A DNA stretch of 51,788 bases from an uncultured Flavobacteriales bacterium. Lineage in GTDB: Bacteria; Bacteroidota; Bacteroidia; Flavobacteriales_D; Crocinitomicaceae. Location: assembly GCA_913059205.1 (NCBI GenBank), contig CAJXRM010000010.1, forward strand, positions 1 to 51,788, in the 5' to 3' direction. Each line of letters opens with the position of its first letter. The first letter of the stretch is position 1. This document shows, piece by piece, positions 37,001 to 45,250 of the stretch. Made by a program: the position numbers and the translations under genes. The notes beneath the pieces were generated by a model. The model was not told the DNA's origin. It made no database searches and saw only the letters and a list, made by a program, of their open reading frames with translations.

Positions 37001-37881
37001 ATAGTTACATCTACGACTCCTCCATTAAAAGTTTGATCATAAACACCGACAGAAGTTGGATAACCAGCTGAGAACGCCACTCCTCCTGCAAACAAATTAC
37101 CGTTATCATCAGGTGTTGCGGACATTCCCCAGTTATCCGCTGTAGAACCCGTGAATGATGAAAATGTAATGTTTGGATCAATAATCAATACTTGGTTTTT
37201 ATCATATCCTTCTGGGAAAGAAAATGCTAAAATTGAATTTTCTATTTTAAATTGAACAGGAACTATTTTTCTTTTTCCATCCTTAACGTTCCATGCTACA
37301 GGAGAAGATTCAATTATTTCGCCGAATCGATTGTGAATATGTAATTTCCCCTCCGAATCGATTTCCAATCTATCTTGACCTTCAAATTTACGCTGAATAA
37401 TTTCAGGATTAGTTCCTGGCAATACTTCAAATGAGTAATTCAATTGATCCGTTTCGGTATTCAAGATTAATCCAATTCCTTCGTAAAGCTCCTTGAATTG
37501 TACTTTTGAAAAGCCATAAACTTTTGATTTCCATTTGGATTTATCGTTACCCAATAAATAATTTCTATAATGCGTTGACGGATTTTCCTCTACCCTCGTA
37601 TTCTCCCATTTCGAACCAAGGAACTTTGAAGAAATTGTATGGAATTTAACTGCCTCCGAAGCGTGATTTTCTTCCTCATGATCATGATGTTTAATCTTTG
37701 AATCAAACAAATGATAAGTAAATCCATCTTTTTCGATTAAAATTTCTCCATAATCGATGTCTAATTTATATTCAATTCTATCGTCCCATTGACCTTCATT
37801 CGGATGCATCCAAACACCTTGCCCTTGCACGTATGTACAAAGCAAAACAAAGAGACTAACAAATGAATAATGTTTAAGCAT
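34012..37881 (-). CDS. T9SS type B cargo: DUF7948 / SBBP-repeat / PKD surface protein
   Basis: 1289 aa with signal peptide MLKHYSFVSLFVLLCTYVQGQ. Residues about 22-225 resemble the DUF7948 domain (WMHPNEGQWDDRIEYKLD, HYRNYLLGNDKSKWKSKVYGFSKV). About 230-745 are beta-propeller SBBP repeats (STYLGGVGSETPNS, STYFGGTGSETGNS, YMGGTSTDGLN). A PKD domain follows with FFWDFGDNTTSTDVNPSH, then several Ig-like modules with CPGD-/C-GNSVQLNAGGG-YEWTP. The last 90 residues are a type B sorting domain (VPNTFTPDQDEFNQTF...MIFDRWGELIFES...WDGTYNG). Secreted by T9SS, probably an adhesin or gliding-associated surface protein. A near-consensus promoter lies 8 bases upstream. Confidence 0.92.
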   Translation of the reverse strand: MLKHYSFVSLFVLLCTYVQGQGVWMHPNEGQWDDRIEYKLDIDYGEILIEKDGFTYHLFDSKIKHHDHEEENHASEAVKFHTISSKFLGSKWENTRVEENPSTHYRNYLLGNDKSKWKSKVYGFSKVQFKELYEGIGLILNTETDQLNYSFEVLPGTNPEIIQRKFEGQDRLEIDSEGKLHIHNRFGEIIESSPVAWNVKDGKRKIVPVQFKIENSILAFSFPEGYDKNQVLIIDPNITFSSFTGSTADNWGMSATPDDNGNLFAGGVAFSAGYPTSVGVYDQTFNGGVVDVTIFKFTADGTGMIYSTYLGGVGSETPNSMVCAPNGELFIFGLTSSNNFPMAGTPYRNTFSGGPNVSADANGLGFSQGCDLFVARLSADGSTLLASTYMGGTSTDGLNISSLKYNYGDQFRGEIVLDNSGNVYVSSTTRSTDFPTVNAIQTTLSGPQDAVAFKMPSTLNTLLWSTYFGGTGSETGNSIQLSSSGEVYFVGGTSSSNLALSGGQSLTYNGGIADGYAVRLNGTTGAMLSSTYIGMTEYDQVYCVQLDIDDNVYFLGQTESNWPITPGHYGVANSGQFIRKYNPSLSSILWTTMVGAGTGHVEISPTAFLVSDCYDIYFSGWGGELNVADGQALNSTTNGFPVTVDAFQSSTSGSNFYISVLDQDAMALKYGTFMGGINSPYNHVDGGTSRFDKQGRIYHAVCASCGATTTGFTTTPGVWSTTDNGPNCNLAAFKFELSTIDAIVAVPQTVVCIPDPVEFTNNSSNGNSFFWDFGDNTTSTDVNPSHLYASSGTYQVTLVVSDINGCFTPDSVVFEVVIGDFEGGVVQPTAPICPGDQFQFEAYGGSVYSWSPGVFLDDSTSATPIATVNQTTDFMIIISDTCGIDTVYVTLPVYLGASDISNDTSICLGNSVQLNAGGGVAYEWTPATFLDDPFSSSPISTPDTTTTYSVEVTTANGCILTEEVEITVYFVLPEPTLIDTVNLCVNNSVSITASGTDIQTYNWYPTTFINPVNTATVSVNPPNDMWYYCDFGNACGVVTDSVFVDVRVPNIQAGNDTIICPGETAELWSSGGSAYTWTPNSHQFISFDTISVFPNSATIYYVTGTDQFGCVSGDSVFVDLFPLPIVDAGLNVYAFYGDEVQLTATSPQSGSFIWSPSETLTCGNCANPIAEPNRETVYTVTITDQNGCQSSDIVTIFYDITIYVPNTFTPDQDEFNQTFMMYGGNIEEFHMMIFDRWGELIFESFDMKYGWDGTYNGLLCQDGTYIWKIDLEDAFDGKKQLVGHVNLIR

Positions 37882-37889
37882 ATAAGCCT

Positions 37890-37897
37890 TAAAGTTA
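37890..37897 (-). promoter_or_regulatory. Near-consensus -7 element (TAACTTTA) for the 1289-aa gene
   Basis: One mismatch to TAnnTTTG, 8 bases before the ATG on the minus strand. The 203-base region to purF (37882-38084) otherwise holds only the purF promoter and a weak CCGTTAA/TTAAACGG inverted repeat at 37923-37946. Confidence 0.3.
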
Positions 37898-38053
37898 CAA
37901 CTTTTAAAAATGTTTTAAATGACCGTTAAATCAATAAGTTAAACGGTTTACATCACTATATATTATTAAATCGTTTTAGCAACAAAAAAGTTGCCTCGCA
38001 AAATTCAATAAAAGTATCCTCCAAATTGCTTCAATAGGTCGGTTTTTTATATG

Positions 38054-38061
38054 TAAATTTG
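38054..38061 (+). promoter_or_regulatory. -7 promoter element (TAAATTTG) for purF
   Basis: Exact TAnnTTTG match, 23 bases upstream of the purF ATG. Confidence 0.5.
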
Positions 38062-38084
38062 TACTCAATTTATATCGTCTTACC

Positions 38085-39986
38085 ATGAGTGATCCAATTA
38101 AACACGAGTGTGGAATAGCGCTTTTACGATTAAAACAACCTCTTCAATATTACCTTGACAAATACGGGACGGCTTTTTATGGCCTAAACAAATTGCATTT
38201 ATTGATGGAGAAACAACACAATCGTGGACAAGATGGTGCTGGTGTTGCTAATATTAAATTCGATATGTCTCCAGGTGAGCGATACATTTCTCGTTACCGA
38301 TCTATTGATAGTAAACCGATTCAAGATATTTTCGATTATATCAATGGGAAATTCCGTGCATTGGAAGATGAGAATCCTGCATTATTGAAAGATGTTGACT
38401 ACTTGAAAAAAAATGCTGGGTTTACAGGAGAATTGTTTTTAGGACATTTAAGATACGGTACTTTCGGTAGAAATTCCATCGAAAGTTGTCATCCTTTTTT
38501 ACGTCAAAACAACTGGATTACTAGGAATTTAGTGGTGGCTGGAAATTTTAACTTGACGAACGTTGACGAATTATTCGATGTTTTATTAAATGTTGGGCAA
38601 CATCCTAAGGAAAAGTCGGATACTGTTACAGTTCTTGAAAAAATTGGTCACTTCTTGGACGGTGAAAATGATGAATTGTACAATCAACTTAAACCTCAAG
38701 GATATTCGAATGCAGACATCTATTCGAAAATAGCTGAAAAATTAGATATTGAAAAAATATTAAAACGTGCTTCAGAAGATTGGGATGGAGGATATGCTAT
38801 GGCTGGTTTGTTAGGACATGGAGATGCTTTTGTTTTGAGAGATCCAAGTGGAATACGCCCGGCTTTTTGGTATGAAGACGATGAAGTTTGTGTTGTGGCC
38901 TCTGAACGTCCAGTAATTCAAACTGCGTTCAACTTGAAAACGGAAGAGATTCAAGAATTGAAACCAGGTCATGCTTTGATCATTAAGAAAAATGGATCAA
39001 TTAAAGAAACTTTAATCAATGAGCCGAAGGAAGAATTGAAATGTTCATTTGAACGAATTTATTTTTCTAGAGGAAGCGATGAAGATATTTATACAGAGCG
39101 CAAACAATTAGGGAAAAACATTGTTCCTCAAATCATAGAATCTATTGATAATGACTTAGATAACTCTGTTTTTTCATTTATTCCAAATACAGCTGAAGTT
39201 TCGTTTTACGGAATGATTAAAGGATTGGAGGACCATTTGAATGAAGAGAAGATTGGTAAAATTATTGATTTAGGACCAACTCCGAATCCAGACGATATAC
39301 GTGAAATCTTATTAAAAAGAGCGCGAATCGAAAAAATCGCGATTAAAGACGCAAAACTTAGAACGTTTATTACACAAGATGATTCTCGTGATGATTTAGT
39401 AGCTCATGTGTATGATATTACTTACGGCAGTGTAAAACGAAAAAAAGATAATCTAGTTATAATTGACGATAGTATCGTTCGAGGTACGACCCTAAAACAA
39501 TCAATTTTACGAATATTAGACCGTTTAGAGCCTAAGAAAATTGTTGTTGTTTCTTCTGCACCTCAAATTCGATACCCAGATTGTTATGGAATTGACATGG
39601 CAAAAATGGGAGATTTCATCGCATTTGAAGCAGCAATCGAATTGTTGAAAGAGCGCAATTTGACAAGTGTAATTGATGACGTTTACAAGAAATGTAAAGA
39701 CCAAGAAAACCTACCAAAAGAACAAATCAAAAATTACGTTCAGGAAATTTATTTACCATTTACCAACGAGGAAATTTCTGCAAAAATCAGTCAATTACTC
39801 CGCCCAGAAATGATTAATGCCGAAGTTGAAATTATCTATCAAACTGTAGAAAATTTACATTTAGCATGCCCTAATAACAAAGGCGATTGGTACTTTACTG
39901 GAAATTACCCAACACCGGGTGGAAATAAAGTAGTCAATAAGGCCTTTATGAATTGGAAAGAGGGAAAGAACGAACGCGCCTATTAA
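38085..39986 (+). CDS. purF: Amidophosphoribosyltransferase (long Bacteroidota form)
   Basis: 633 aa, longer than the roughly 505 aa of E. coli, with insertions in the N-terminal glutaminase half as seen in other Bacteroidota. The class II amidotransferase nucleophile is Cys9 in HECGIALLR, so an 8-residue propeptide must be removed to expose it, as in the Bacillus enzyme. The glutaminase motif NRGQDGAG and the PRPP-binding motif VIIDDSIVRGTT (near 457-468) are intact. It makes phosphoribosylamine, the first step of purine synthesis, from PRPP and glutamine. A sensor kinase gene follows 9 bases downstream. Confidence 0.93.
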   Translation: MSDPIKHECGIALLRLKQPLQYYLDKYGTAFYGLNKLHLLMEKQHNRGQDGAGVANIKFDMSPGERYISRYRSIDSKPIQDIFDYINGKFRALEDENPALLKDVDYLKKNAGFTGELFLGHLRYGTFGRNSIESCHPFLRQNNWITRNLVVAGNFNLTNVDELFDVLLNVGQHPKEKSDTVTVLEKIGHFLDGENDELYNQLKPQGYSNADIYSKIAEKLDIEKILKRASEDWDGGYAMAGLLGHGDAFVLRDPSGIRPAFWYEDDEVCVVASERPVIQTAFNLKTEEIQELKPGHALIIKKNGSIKETLINEPKEELKCSFERIYFSRGSDEDIYTERKQLGKNIVPQIIESIDNDLDNSVFSFIPNTAEVSFYGMIKGLEDHLNEEKIGKIIDLGPTPNPDDIREILLKRARIEKIAIKDAKLRTFITQDDSRDDLVAHVYDITYGSVKRKKDNLVIIDDSIVRGTTLKQSILRILDRLEPKKIVVVSSAPQIRYPDCYGIDMAKMGDFIAFEAAIELLKERNLTSVIDDVYKKCKDQENLPKEQIKNYVQEIYLPFTNEEISAKISQLLRPEMINAEVEIIYQTVENLHLACPNNKGDWYFTGNYPTPGGNKVVNKAFMNWKEGKNERAY

Positions 39987-39995
39987 CAAAACGAC

Positions 39996-40898
39996 ATGAA
40001 TAAACGTACAGCTCTCATATTTTATGTCTTAAGCGTGTATGTTGTTGTACAATTTGTTTGGTGGGGCTATCATTTAATTGAACTTACCGAAGTTGTAAGT
40101 CAATCTTCAAAACCAGTTTCCAATCGTATTGCAATGATTATTGGTGAAGGTGCTGTCTTTCTATTACTCTTATTGATTGGTATTTGGCAAATACGGCGTT
40201 CTATTGGTAAAGAACTAAAGCTTTCTGAACGTCAAAACAACTTTTTACTTTCAGTGACACATGAGTTAAAAACACCTTTGGCAGCGAATAAACTCTATCT
40301 GCAAACCATCAAAAAACGTGATCTTTCAAAGGAACAAACCGAGGACCTTCTCAAAAAAGCCATTGATGAAAACGTGCGTTTAGAACGAATGATTGACAAC
40401 ATCTTAAATGCAACGAGATTAGAGAATAATCGTATGATTTTAGAAAAGGAAACAATCGATTTGGGACATCTCATTTCGACAATTCAAGAACGATACAATA
40501 CACTTTTGGACAAGTCGGTTATCGAAATTGATATTGATACTAAAATTGAAGTATTTGCCGATCGTTTTATGTTAGAAACTATCTTCAATAACCTGATAGA
40601 GAACGCTTTAAAATACGCTGGAAATCAACAACCCATTACACTTTATAGTTCCAAAAACAACTCCCAAGTTGAATTCGGTGTAAAAGATCTTGGACCAGGC
40701 GTTCCAAAGGAATTAAAGTCAGAAATCTTCAAAAAATTTTTCCGAGTTGGAAATGAAGAAGTTAGAACGCAGAAAGGTACTGGTTTGGGATTATTTATCG
40801 TTTCTCAATTGGTGAAAATGCACAACGGTACTATTGTTTGTGAAGACAATATTCCCAATGGAATTAACTTTAGAATTACATTCAATCATGGCAAATAA
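39996..40898 (+). CDS. Sensor histidine kinase with minimal sensor region (orphan)
   Basis: 300 aa. Two membrane helices (about 7-27 and 45-66) enclose a periplasmic loop of only about 17 residues, so any signal is likely sensed in or near the membrane. The HisKA H-box SVTHELKTPL has phospho-acceptor H89. The ATPase has N203 (NNLIENALKY), DLGPGVP at 231-237 and GTGLGLFIVSQLV at 261-273. No response regulator is encoded in the window. It lies 9 bases after purF and overlaps gpmI by 11 bases, so it is part of a purF-kinase-gpmI transcript. Phosphorylation target unknown. Confidence 0.9.
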   Translation: MNKRTALIFYVLSVYVVVQFVWWGYHLIELTEVVSQSSKPVSNRIAMIIGEGAVFLLLLLIGIWQIRRSIGKELKLSERQNNFLLSVTHELKTPLAANKLYLQTIKKRDLSKEQTEDLLKKAIDENVRLERMIDNILNATRLENNRMILEKETIDLGHLISTIQERYNTLLDKSVIEIDIDTKIEVFADRFMLETIFNNLIENALKYAGNQQPITLYSSKNNSQVEFGVKDLGPGVPKELKSEIFKKFFRVGNEEVRTQKGTGLGLFIVSQLVKMHNGTIVCEDNIPNGINFRITFNHGK

Positions 40899-42399
40899 CA
40901 TAGGATTAATCATTTTGGACGGATGGGGAATTGGTGACAAATCTAAATCTGATGCAATATACAACGCACAAACGCCATTCATGGACACATTGGTGCGAAA
41001 CTATCCAAACGCAACATTAGGGACTAGTGGAGAAGATGTTGGTTTACCTGATGGACAAATGGGAAATTCTGAAGTAGGACATTTGAATATAGGCGCTGGA
41101 AGAATTGTTTATCAAGAATTAACGCGAATAAACAAATCCATTCGTGAAGGAGAGTTTTTTGAGAATTCTACTCTAAAAAAAGCATTTGAATCAGCCAAAG
41201 AAAAAAATTGTAAAATACATTTCATCGGATTGGTTTCCAATGGTGGCGTGCATAGTTCACAGGAACATTTGTACGCTTTGAATAAAATGGCTAAAGATCA
41301 CGGTATCGAAAAAGCATATATTCATGCATTTACCGATGGACGTGATTGTGACCCAAAAAGCGGCTTACAGTTTATTAACGAATTAGAGGCAAACATTTCT
41401 GGAACATCTATAAAAATTGCTTCTGTTGTAGGTCGTTATTTTGCTATGGATAGAGATAACCGTTGGGAACGCGTAAAAAAAGCATATGATGCCATGGTAA
41501 ATGGAATAGGAGAATCAATTTCTTCTGCAAGTCAAGCCGTTGAGTTATCGTACAACAAAAACATAACCGACGAATTTATCGAACCAGCAATAATTGACTC
41601 TAATGGAATGATTGAAGCTGGAGATGTTGTTATTTCCTTTAATTTTCGTACGGATCGGCCTAGAGAGATATCCATTGCTTTAACGCAAAAAGATTTTCAC
41701 GAGTACAACATGCATCGTTTAGCTTTGGATTATTATACGATGACCAACTACGACAGTACGTTTGAAAATGTGAATGTTATTTTTGAAAAAGATAACCTTC
41801 AAAAAACGTTAGGAGAAGTACTTTCAGACAATAATAAAACGCAGGTGCGTATTGCCGAAACAGAAAAATATCCACATGTTACTTTCTTTTTTAGTGGAGG
41901 AAGAGAAAACGAATTTAAAGGTGAATCGCGTTTGTTAATCAACTCACCAAAAGTTGCGACTTACGATTTACAGCCCGAAATGAGTGCATTTGAAGTGCGA
42001 GATGCAATTATCAATGAAATTGAATCTAATACGCCCAATTTCATTTGCTTAAACTTTGCTAATCCTGACATGGTTGGACATACCGGTGTGTATTCAGCCA
42101 TCGTGAAAGCCGTGGAAACAATTGATTCCTGTTTGCAATCTGTCGTTGAAGCAGGCTTAAAAAAGGAATATGAATTCATCGTGATTGCAGATCATGGAAA
42201 TGCCGATTATGCGATAAACCCAGACGGAAGTCCTAATACAGCACACTCATTGAATCCTGTTCCGGTGATTTTGGTTACAGACGATAAAAATGCAAAATTG
42301 AACAACGGGATTTTAGCCGATATTGCTCCAACTATTTTGAGCCGATTGAATGTTCAGCAACCAAAAGAAATGACAGGAAAGAGTTTAGTCAAAGGTTAA
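40888..42399 (+). CDS. gpmI: 2,3-Bisphosphoglycerate-independent phosphoglycerate mutase
   Basis: 503 aa from the ATG at 40888 (MANNIGLIILDGWGIG), overlapping the end of the kinase gene by 11 bases. The upstream in-frame ATG at 40834 would lie deep inside the kinase gene. The metal ligand Asp11 (DGWG), the phosphoserine nucleophile Ser61 (GNSEVGH) and the C-terminal DHGNAD metal site are present. It interconverts 3- and 2-phosphoglycerate in glycolysis and gluconeogenesis with two Mn ions. Its end overlaps the convergent rfaE2 gene by 4 bases. Confidence 0.95.
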   Translation: MANNIGLIILDGWGIGDKSKSDAIYNAQTPFMDTLVRNYPNATLGTSGEDVGLPDGQMGNSEVGHLNIGAGRIVYQELTRINKSIREGEFFENSTLKKAFESAKEKNCKIHFIGLVSNGGVHSSQEHLYALNKMAKDHGIEKAYIHAFTDGRDCDPKSGLQFINELEANISGTSIKIASVVGRYFAMDRDNRWERVKKAYDAMVNGIGESISSASQAVELSYNKNITDEFIEPAIIDSNGMIEAGDVVISFNFRTDRPREISIALTQKDFHEYNMHRLALDYYTMTNYDSTFENVNVIFEKDNLQKTLGEVLSDNNKTQVRIAETEKYPHVTFFFSGGRENEFKGESRLLINSPKVATYDLQPEMSAFEVRDAIINEIESNTPNFICLNFANPDMVGHTGVYSAIVKAVETIDSCLQSVVEAGLKKEYEFIVIADHGNADYAINPDGSPNTAHSLNPVPVILVTDDKNAKLNNGILADIAPTILSRLNVQQPKEMTGKSLVKG

Positions 42400-42926
42400 C
42401 CATTCAACTTCTCAATAATCGCAGTTGTTGAGAATCCTTCCACCAAAGGGACTGCAATGACTTCACCTCCCATCGCTTTTACTTCTTTCGAACCAACGAT
42501 GTACTTTTTGGATGACACATTTGTTTCGCTTGCATCGTAATCTGCTCCCTTTGCTAAAACAGCCGGTTCAAGCATTTTAATTAATTCCAACGGCGTTTCA
42601 TCATCGTAAATCACAACCATATCCACACAGCCTAAACCTGCTAAAACGATCGCTCTTGCTTCCTCAGCGTTAACTGGTCGATTGTCCCCCTTTCCTTGTT
42701 TCTTTACAGAAGCATCCGAATTTAATCCAACAACTAATTTTGTTCCATATTCAGCTGCTCCAGCTAAGTAAGTCACATGACCTTGATGCAAAATATCGAA
42801 ACAACCATTTGTGAAAACAATTTTGTTTGCTTTTAATTTCCACATTTTAGCTTGGCGTTCAGCACCAGTTAGATCAACAATTTTATGTTGCATGTGCTCA
42901 AAACGATTTCTCATTGGATAATTCAT
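42396..42926 (-). CDS. rfaE2: D-glycero-beta-D-manno-heptose 1-phosphate adenylyltransferase-type nucleotidyltransferase
   Basis: 176 aa single-domain nucleotidyltransferase: FTNGCFDILHQGHVTYL at 38-54 contains the HxGH motif (H47, H50), and the later VSSKKYIVGSK stretch corresponds to the second nucleotide-binding loop. It corresponds to the C-terminal half of bifunctional HldE; the kinase half is not fused or adjacent. It should make ADP-heptose for LPS core synthesis. It lies 11 bases after the UPF0104 membrane-protein gene and overlaps the end of convergent gpmI by 4 bases. The start at 42926 is probable; in-frame ATGs at residues 5 and 12 are alternatives. Confidence 0.9.
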   Translation of the reverse strand: MNYPMRNRFEHMQHKIVDLTGAERQAKMWKLKANKIVFTNGCFDILHQGHVTYLAGAAEYGTKLVVGLNSDASVKKQGKGDNRPVNAEEARAIVLAGLGCVDMVVIYDDETPLELIKMLEPAVLAKGADYDASETNVSSKKYIVGSKEVKAMGGEVIAVPLVEGFSTTAIIEKLNG

Positions 42927-42937
42927 AGTAGTTAAGT

Positions 42938-43906
42938 TTATTTTTCAAATTTAGGTTGACGTTGAATCAAAAATAATGAAATTAATCCGAGAATGACCAA
43001 CATTAACGTTTGTCCAACCCATGTAAATATTCCAAATCCCGCAAAGTCAATTCCATAGATTAACAATACCGCTGTTAGCCAAGCTGGATAAGCTCCTATT
43101 CCACCTGGTAATAAGGAAATTGCCGCAGCACCGACAACAAACATTCCGAAAATGCATCCAATTGTTATCTCCTTCGTTTCTTCAAATGCAAGAGCTGCAA
43201 TCCAAATTGAACCTACATAACACACCCAAATAAAAACTGTGTGAAAGATGTATGCCCATTTCTTTTTCATCGTCCAAATGGATTTTAGCCCATCGTAAAA
43301 ACCCAATAATTTTTCGTTTACAAAAGCTTTGATTTTTTTGTTTTTGAAATAGAACACCAGTCCCACTGTGCCGAAAACAACCATTCCAATAAAAATGTAC
43401 CAAATTAAGTTACTTGAGCCTCCTTCTTCAGACTGAGTAATTTTATTAAACGCTTCTGAATCGGTTTGTAAATACCCAGAAATGAGCACTACAATTCCTA
43501 GCATTATCACGTCAACTACTCGTTCCACAACTATCGTCGCAAATCCCTTTTCAAACGGTACTTTTTCGTAAGAAGCCAATAATCCAGCTCGAGCTATTTC
43601 TCCTGATCGAGGAACAGTAAAGTTGATAACATAACCAGACATTACAGCGTGATACGCATTACTGAATTTTGGTTTATAACCCATTGTTTCCAGCAAAAAC
43701 AACCAACGGTATGAGCGACTAACATGCGATAAAAAAGAAACGAACAAACTCAAAAACACCCAAAAATAATTCGCATTATAAAATGCATTTTTTGTTTGCT
43801 CCAATTGTTTATCCGTCAATCCTGAAAAAAAGTACCATGATAAATAGATCCCAATTGCAATTGGTAAACCTATTTTCAGACTTTTTATTAGAACTTTCTT
43901 CAACAA
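42938..43906 (-). CDS. UPF0104 / LPG-synthase-TM-like membrane protein (flippase-like)
   Basis: 322 aa with a TTG start one base past the panD stop; no ATG lies in the first conserved helix. About eight hydrophobic helices. The family motif region YHAVMSGYVINFTVPRSGEIARAGLLASYEKVPFEKGFATIVVERVVDVIML matches the YbhN/UPF0104 and lysylphosphatidylglycerol-synthase transmembrane family. Members are integral inner-membrane proteins linked to lipid flipping or modification; the exact role here is unknown. The order panD, UPF0104, rfaE2 suggests one transcript. Confidence 0.85.
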   Translation of the reverse strand: MLKKVLIKSLKIGLPIAIGIYLSWYFFSGLTDKQLEQTKNAFYNANYFWVFLSLFVSFLSHVSRSYRWLFLLETMGYKPKFSNAYHAVMSGYVINFTVPRSGEIARAGLLASYEKVPFEKGFATIVVERVVDVIMLGIVVLISGYLQTDSEAFNKITQSEEGGSSNLIWYIFIGMVVFGTVGLVFYFKNKKIKAFVNEKLLGFYDGLKSIWTMKKKWAYIFHTVFIWVCYVGSIWIAALAFEETKEITIGCIFGMFVVGAAAISLLPGGIGAYPAWLTAVLLIYGIDFAGFGIFTWVGQTLMLVILGLISLFLIQRQPKFEK

Positions 43907-43907
43907 T

Positions 43908-44258
43908 TTAGTCTATTAAATTTGATTCTTCATTTGGGAAAACCAATGACGGTTTAAACGACTTTGCCTCTTCAAAATCCATAAATCCGTATCCTATTAT
44001 AATTATTTTATCTCCAACGGCAACACGGCGAGCCGCAGGACCATTCAAACAAATCGTTCCGGTTCCTCTCTCTCCTTTTATGGTATAGGTTTCTAGTCGC
44101 TCACCATTATTAATATTGACGATTTGAACACGTTCGCCTTCAATCATATTTGAAGCATCCATTAAATCTTCATCGATTGTAATGCTTCCAATATAGTTAA
44201 GGTCTGCCTGAGTAACAGAAACCCTATGTATTTTTGATTTTACAACTTGTACTAACAT
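43908..44258 (-). CDS. panD: Aspartate 1-decarboxylase proenzyme
   Basis: 116 aa pyruvoyl enzyme that makes beta-alanine for pantothenate. The self-cleavage site YIGS has Gly24-Ser25, and N-terminal [29 protein letters not shown] matches the family. The core [39 protein letters not shown] is complete. It has its own TAAATTTG promoter element but follows panC by only 53 bases. Confidence 0.97.
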   Translation of the reverse strand: MLVQVVKSKIHRVSVTQADLNYIGSITIDEDLMDASNMIEGERVQIVNINNGERLETYTIKGERGTGTICLNGPAARRVAVGDKIIIIGYGFMDFEEAKSFKPSLVFPNEESNLID

Positions 44259-44278
44259 TTTCTTGTTTGATTGCGGTG

Positions 44279-44286
44279 CAAATTTA
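44279..44286 (-). promoter_or_regulatory. -7 promoter element (TAAATTTG) for panD
   Basis: Exact TAnnTTTG match in the panC-panD gap, followed by CACC, about 20 bases ahead of the panD ATG. A TTG about 16 bases further upstream (44303-44305) could be the -33 element, although the spacing is short. Confidence 0.5.
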
Positions 44287-44311
44287 GAGTTTTTTTAATA
44301 ACCAACTCGAT

Positions 44312-45154
44312 TTAGTTGATTTCCATATTGTCAATTAATCGAACTTCACCGCAATATGCTGCAATGCATATTCTAGAATCCGAATTCCATTCATTCAAAG
44401 ATTGAAGCGTTTTGGCATCAACAATATCCAAATATTCCAATTCAAGTTCACCTTGATTAAAATAGTCTATTGCAAGATTTTTTAATTCTATTGGGGTAAG
44501 TTCACCCTTGTTCTGATTGGCATAATTCATTGTTTCAACAATCACTAATGCCTGTTCCTTTTGAAGTTCAGTTAAGCGTTGATTTCTGCTACTTCTTGCT
44601 AATCCACTGACTTCTCTTATCGTTTGGCATGGAATAATTTGAACCGATAACCTCATTTCCTCAACCATTCGCTGAATAACCGCAAGCTGCTGAAAATCTT
44701 TTTCACCGAACAAGGCATAATTTGGCGAAATAATTTGAAAGAAACGATGAACAACATTCACTACGCCTTCAAAGTGCCCAGGTCGAAATTTCCCTTCCAT
44801 TACATTTGCGATATCTCCCAAATCAATTTTAATTTTCTCGAAATCTGGAGGATACATTTCCTCTACTGTTGGAGCGAAAACAATTACTTTCCCAACAGAT
44901 TCTAACAATTTAAGATCGTTTTCTAATGTTCTTGGATAATTTTCCAAATCCTCCTTTGAGTTGAACTGAGTTGGGTTCACAAAGATGCTCACTACAACCT
45001 GATCGGTAATTTCCAATGCTTTACGAACGAGGTCCAAGTGTCCATCATGCAATGCTCCCATTGTCGGAACCAACGCTGTTTCAGTCGAACTGCTTGAACT
45101 TTTTAGTCTGCTTTGCAATGATTCAACTGTTGTGAATACAGCTCCATCCTTCAT
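44312..45154 (-). CDS. panC: Pantothenate synthetase
   Basis: 280 aa from the ATG at 45154 (MKDGAVFTTVESLQSRLKS). The longer frame from 45283 runs through the divergent promoters and is not coding. The nucleotidyltransferase motif PTMGALHDGHLDLV has HDGH at 36-39, the FVNPTQFN loop follows, then GEKDFQQLAVI and the SRNQRLTE motif corresponding to the KMSKS loop. It joins pantoate and beta-alanine; the next gene panD supplies the beta-alanine. Confidence 0.96.
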   Translation of the reverse strand: MKDGAVFTTVESLQSRLKSSSSSTETALVPTMGALHDGHLDLVRKALEITDQVVVSIFVNPTQFNSKEDLENYPRTLENDLKLLESVGKVIVFAPTVEEMYPPDFEKIKIDLGDIANVMEGKFRPGHFEGVVNVVHRFFQIISPNYALFGEKDFQQLAVIQRMVEEMRLSVQIIPCQTIREVSGLARSSRNQRLTELQKEQALVIVETMNYANQNKGELTPIELKNLAIDYFNQGELELEYLDIVDAKTLQSLNEWNSDSRICIAAYCGEVRLIDNMEIN

Positions 45155-45175
45155 TTTTACACGTATTGAGAAAGA

Positions 45176-45183
45176 CAAAACTA
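45176..45183 (-). promoter_or_regulatory. -7 promoter element (TAGTTTTG) for panC
   Basis: Exact TAnnTTTG match on the minus strand, about 21 bases before the panC ATG. It is divergent from the promoter at 45217-45224. Confidence 0.5.
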
Positions 45184-45193
45184 TTTGTTTTTG

Positions 45194-45224
45194 TTGAAGT
45201 TCCGCTTTTTTTTCTATATTTTTG
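45194..45224 (+). promoter_or_regulatory. Promoter (TTG-N20-TATTTTTG) for the GT5-domain gene
   Basis: TTG at 45194-45196 and TATTTTTG at 45217-45224 fit the Bacteroidota -33/-7 pattern with 20-base spacing, 26 bases ahead of the ATG at 45251. It probably drives the GT5, DUF4270, glmS, ATL gene run. Confidence 0.6.
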
Positions 45225-45250
45225 TAGTCGGTTTTACCAATTAAAATTTC

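Noticed and set aside
37923..37946. CCGTTAA / TTAAACGG inverted repeat in the 203-base gap before purF
   Set aside because: Imperfect (one extra base) and far from the promoter elements; could be chance in AT-rich DNA.
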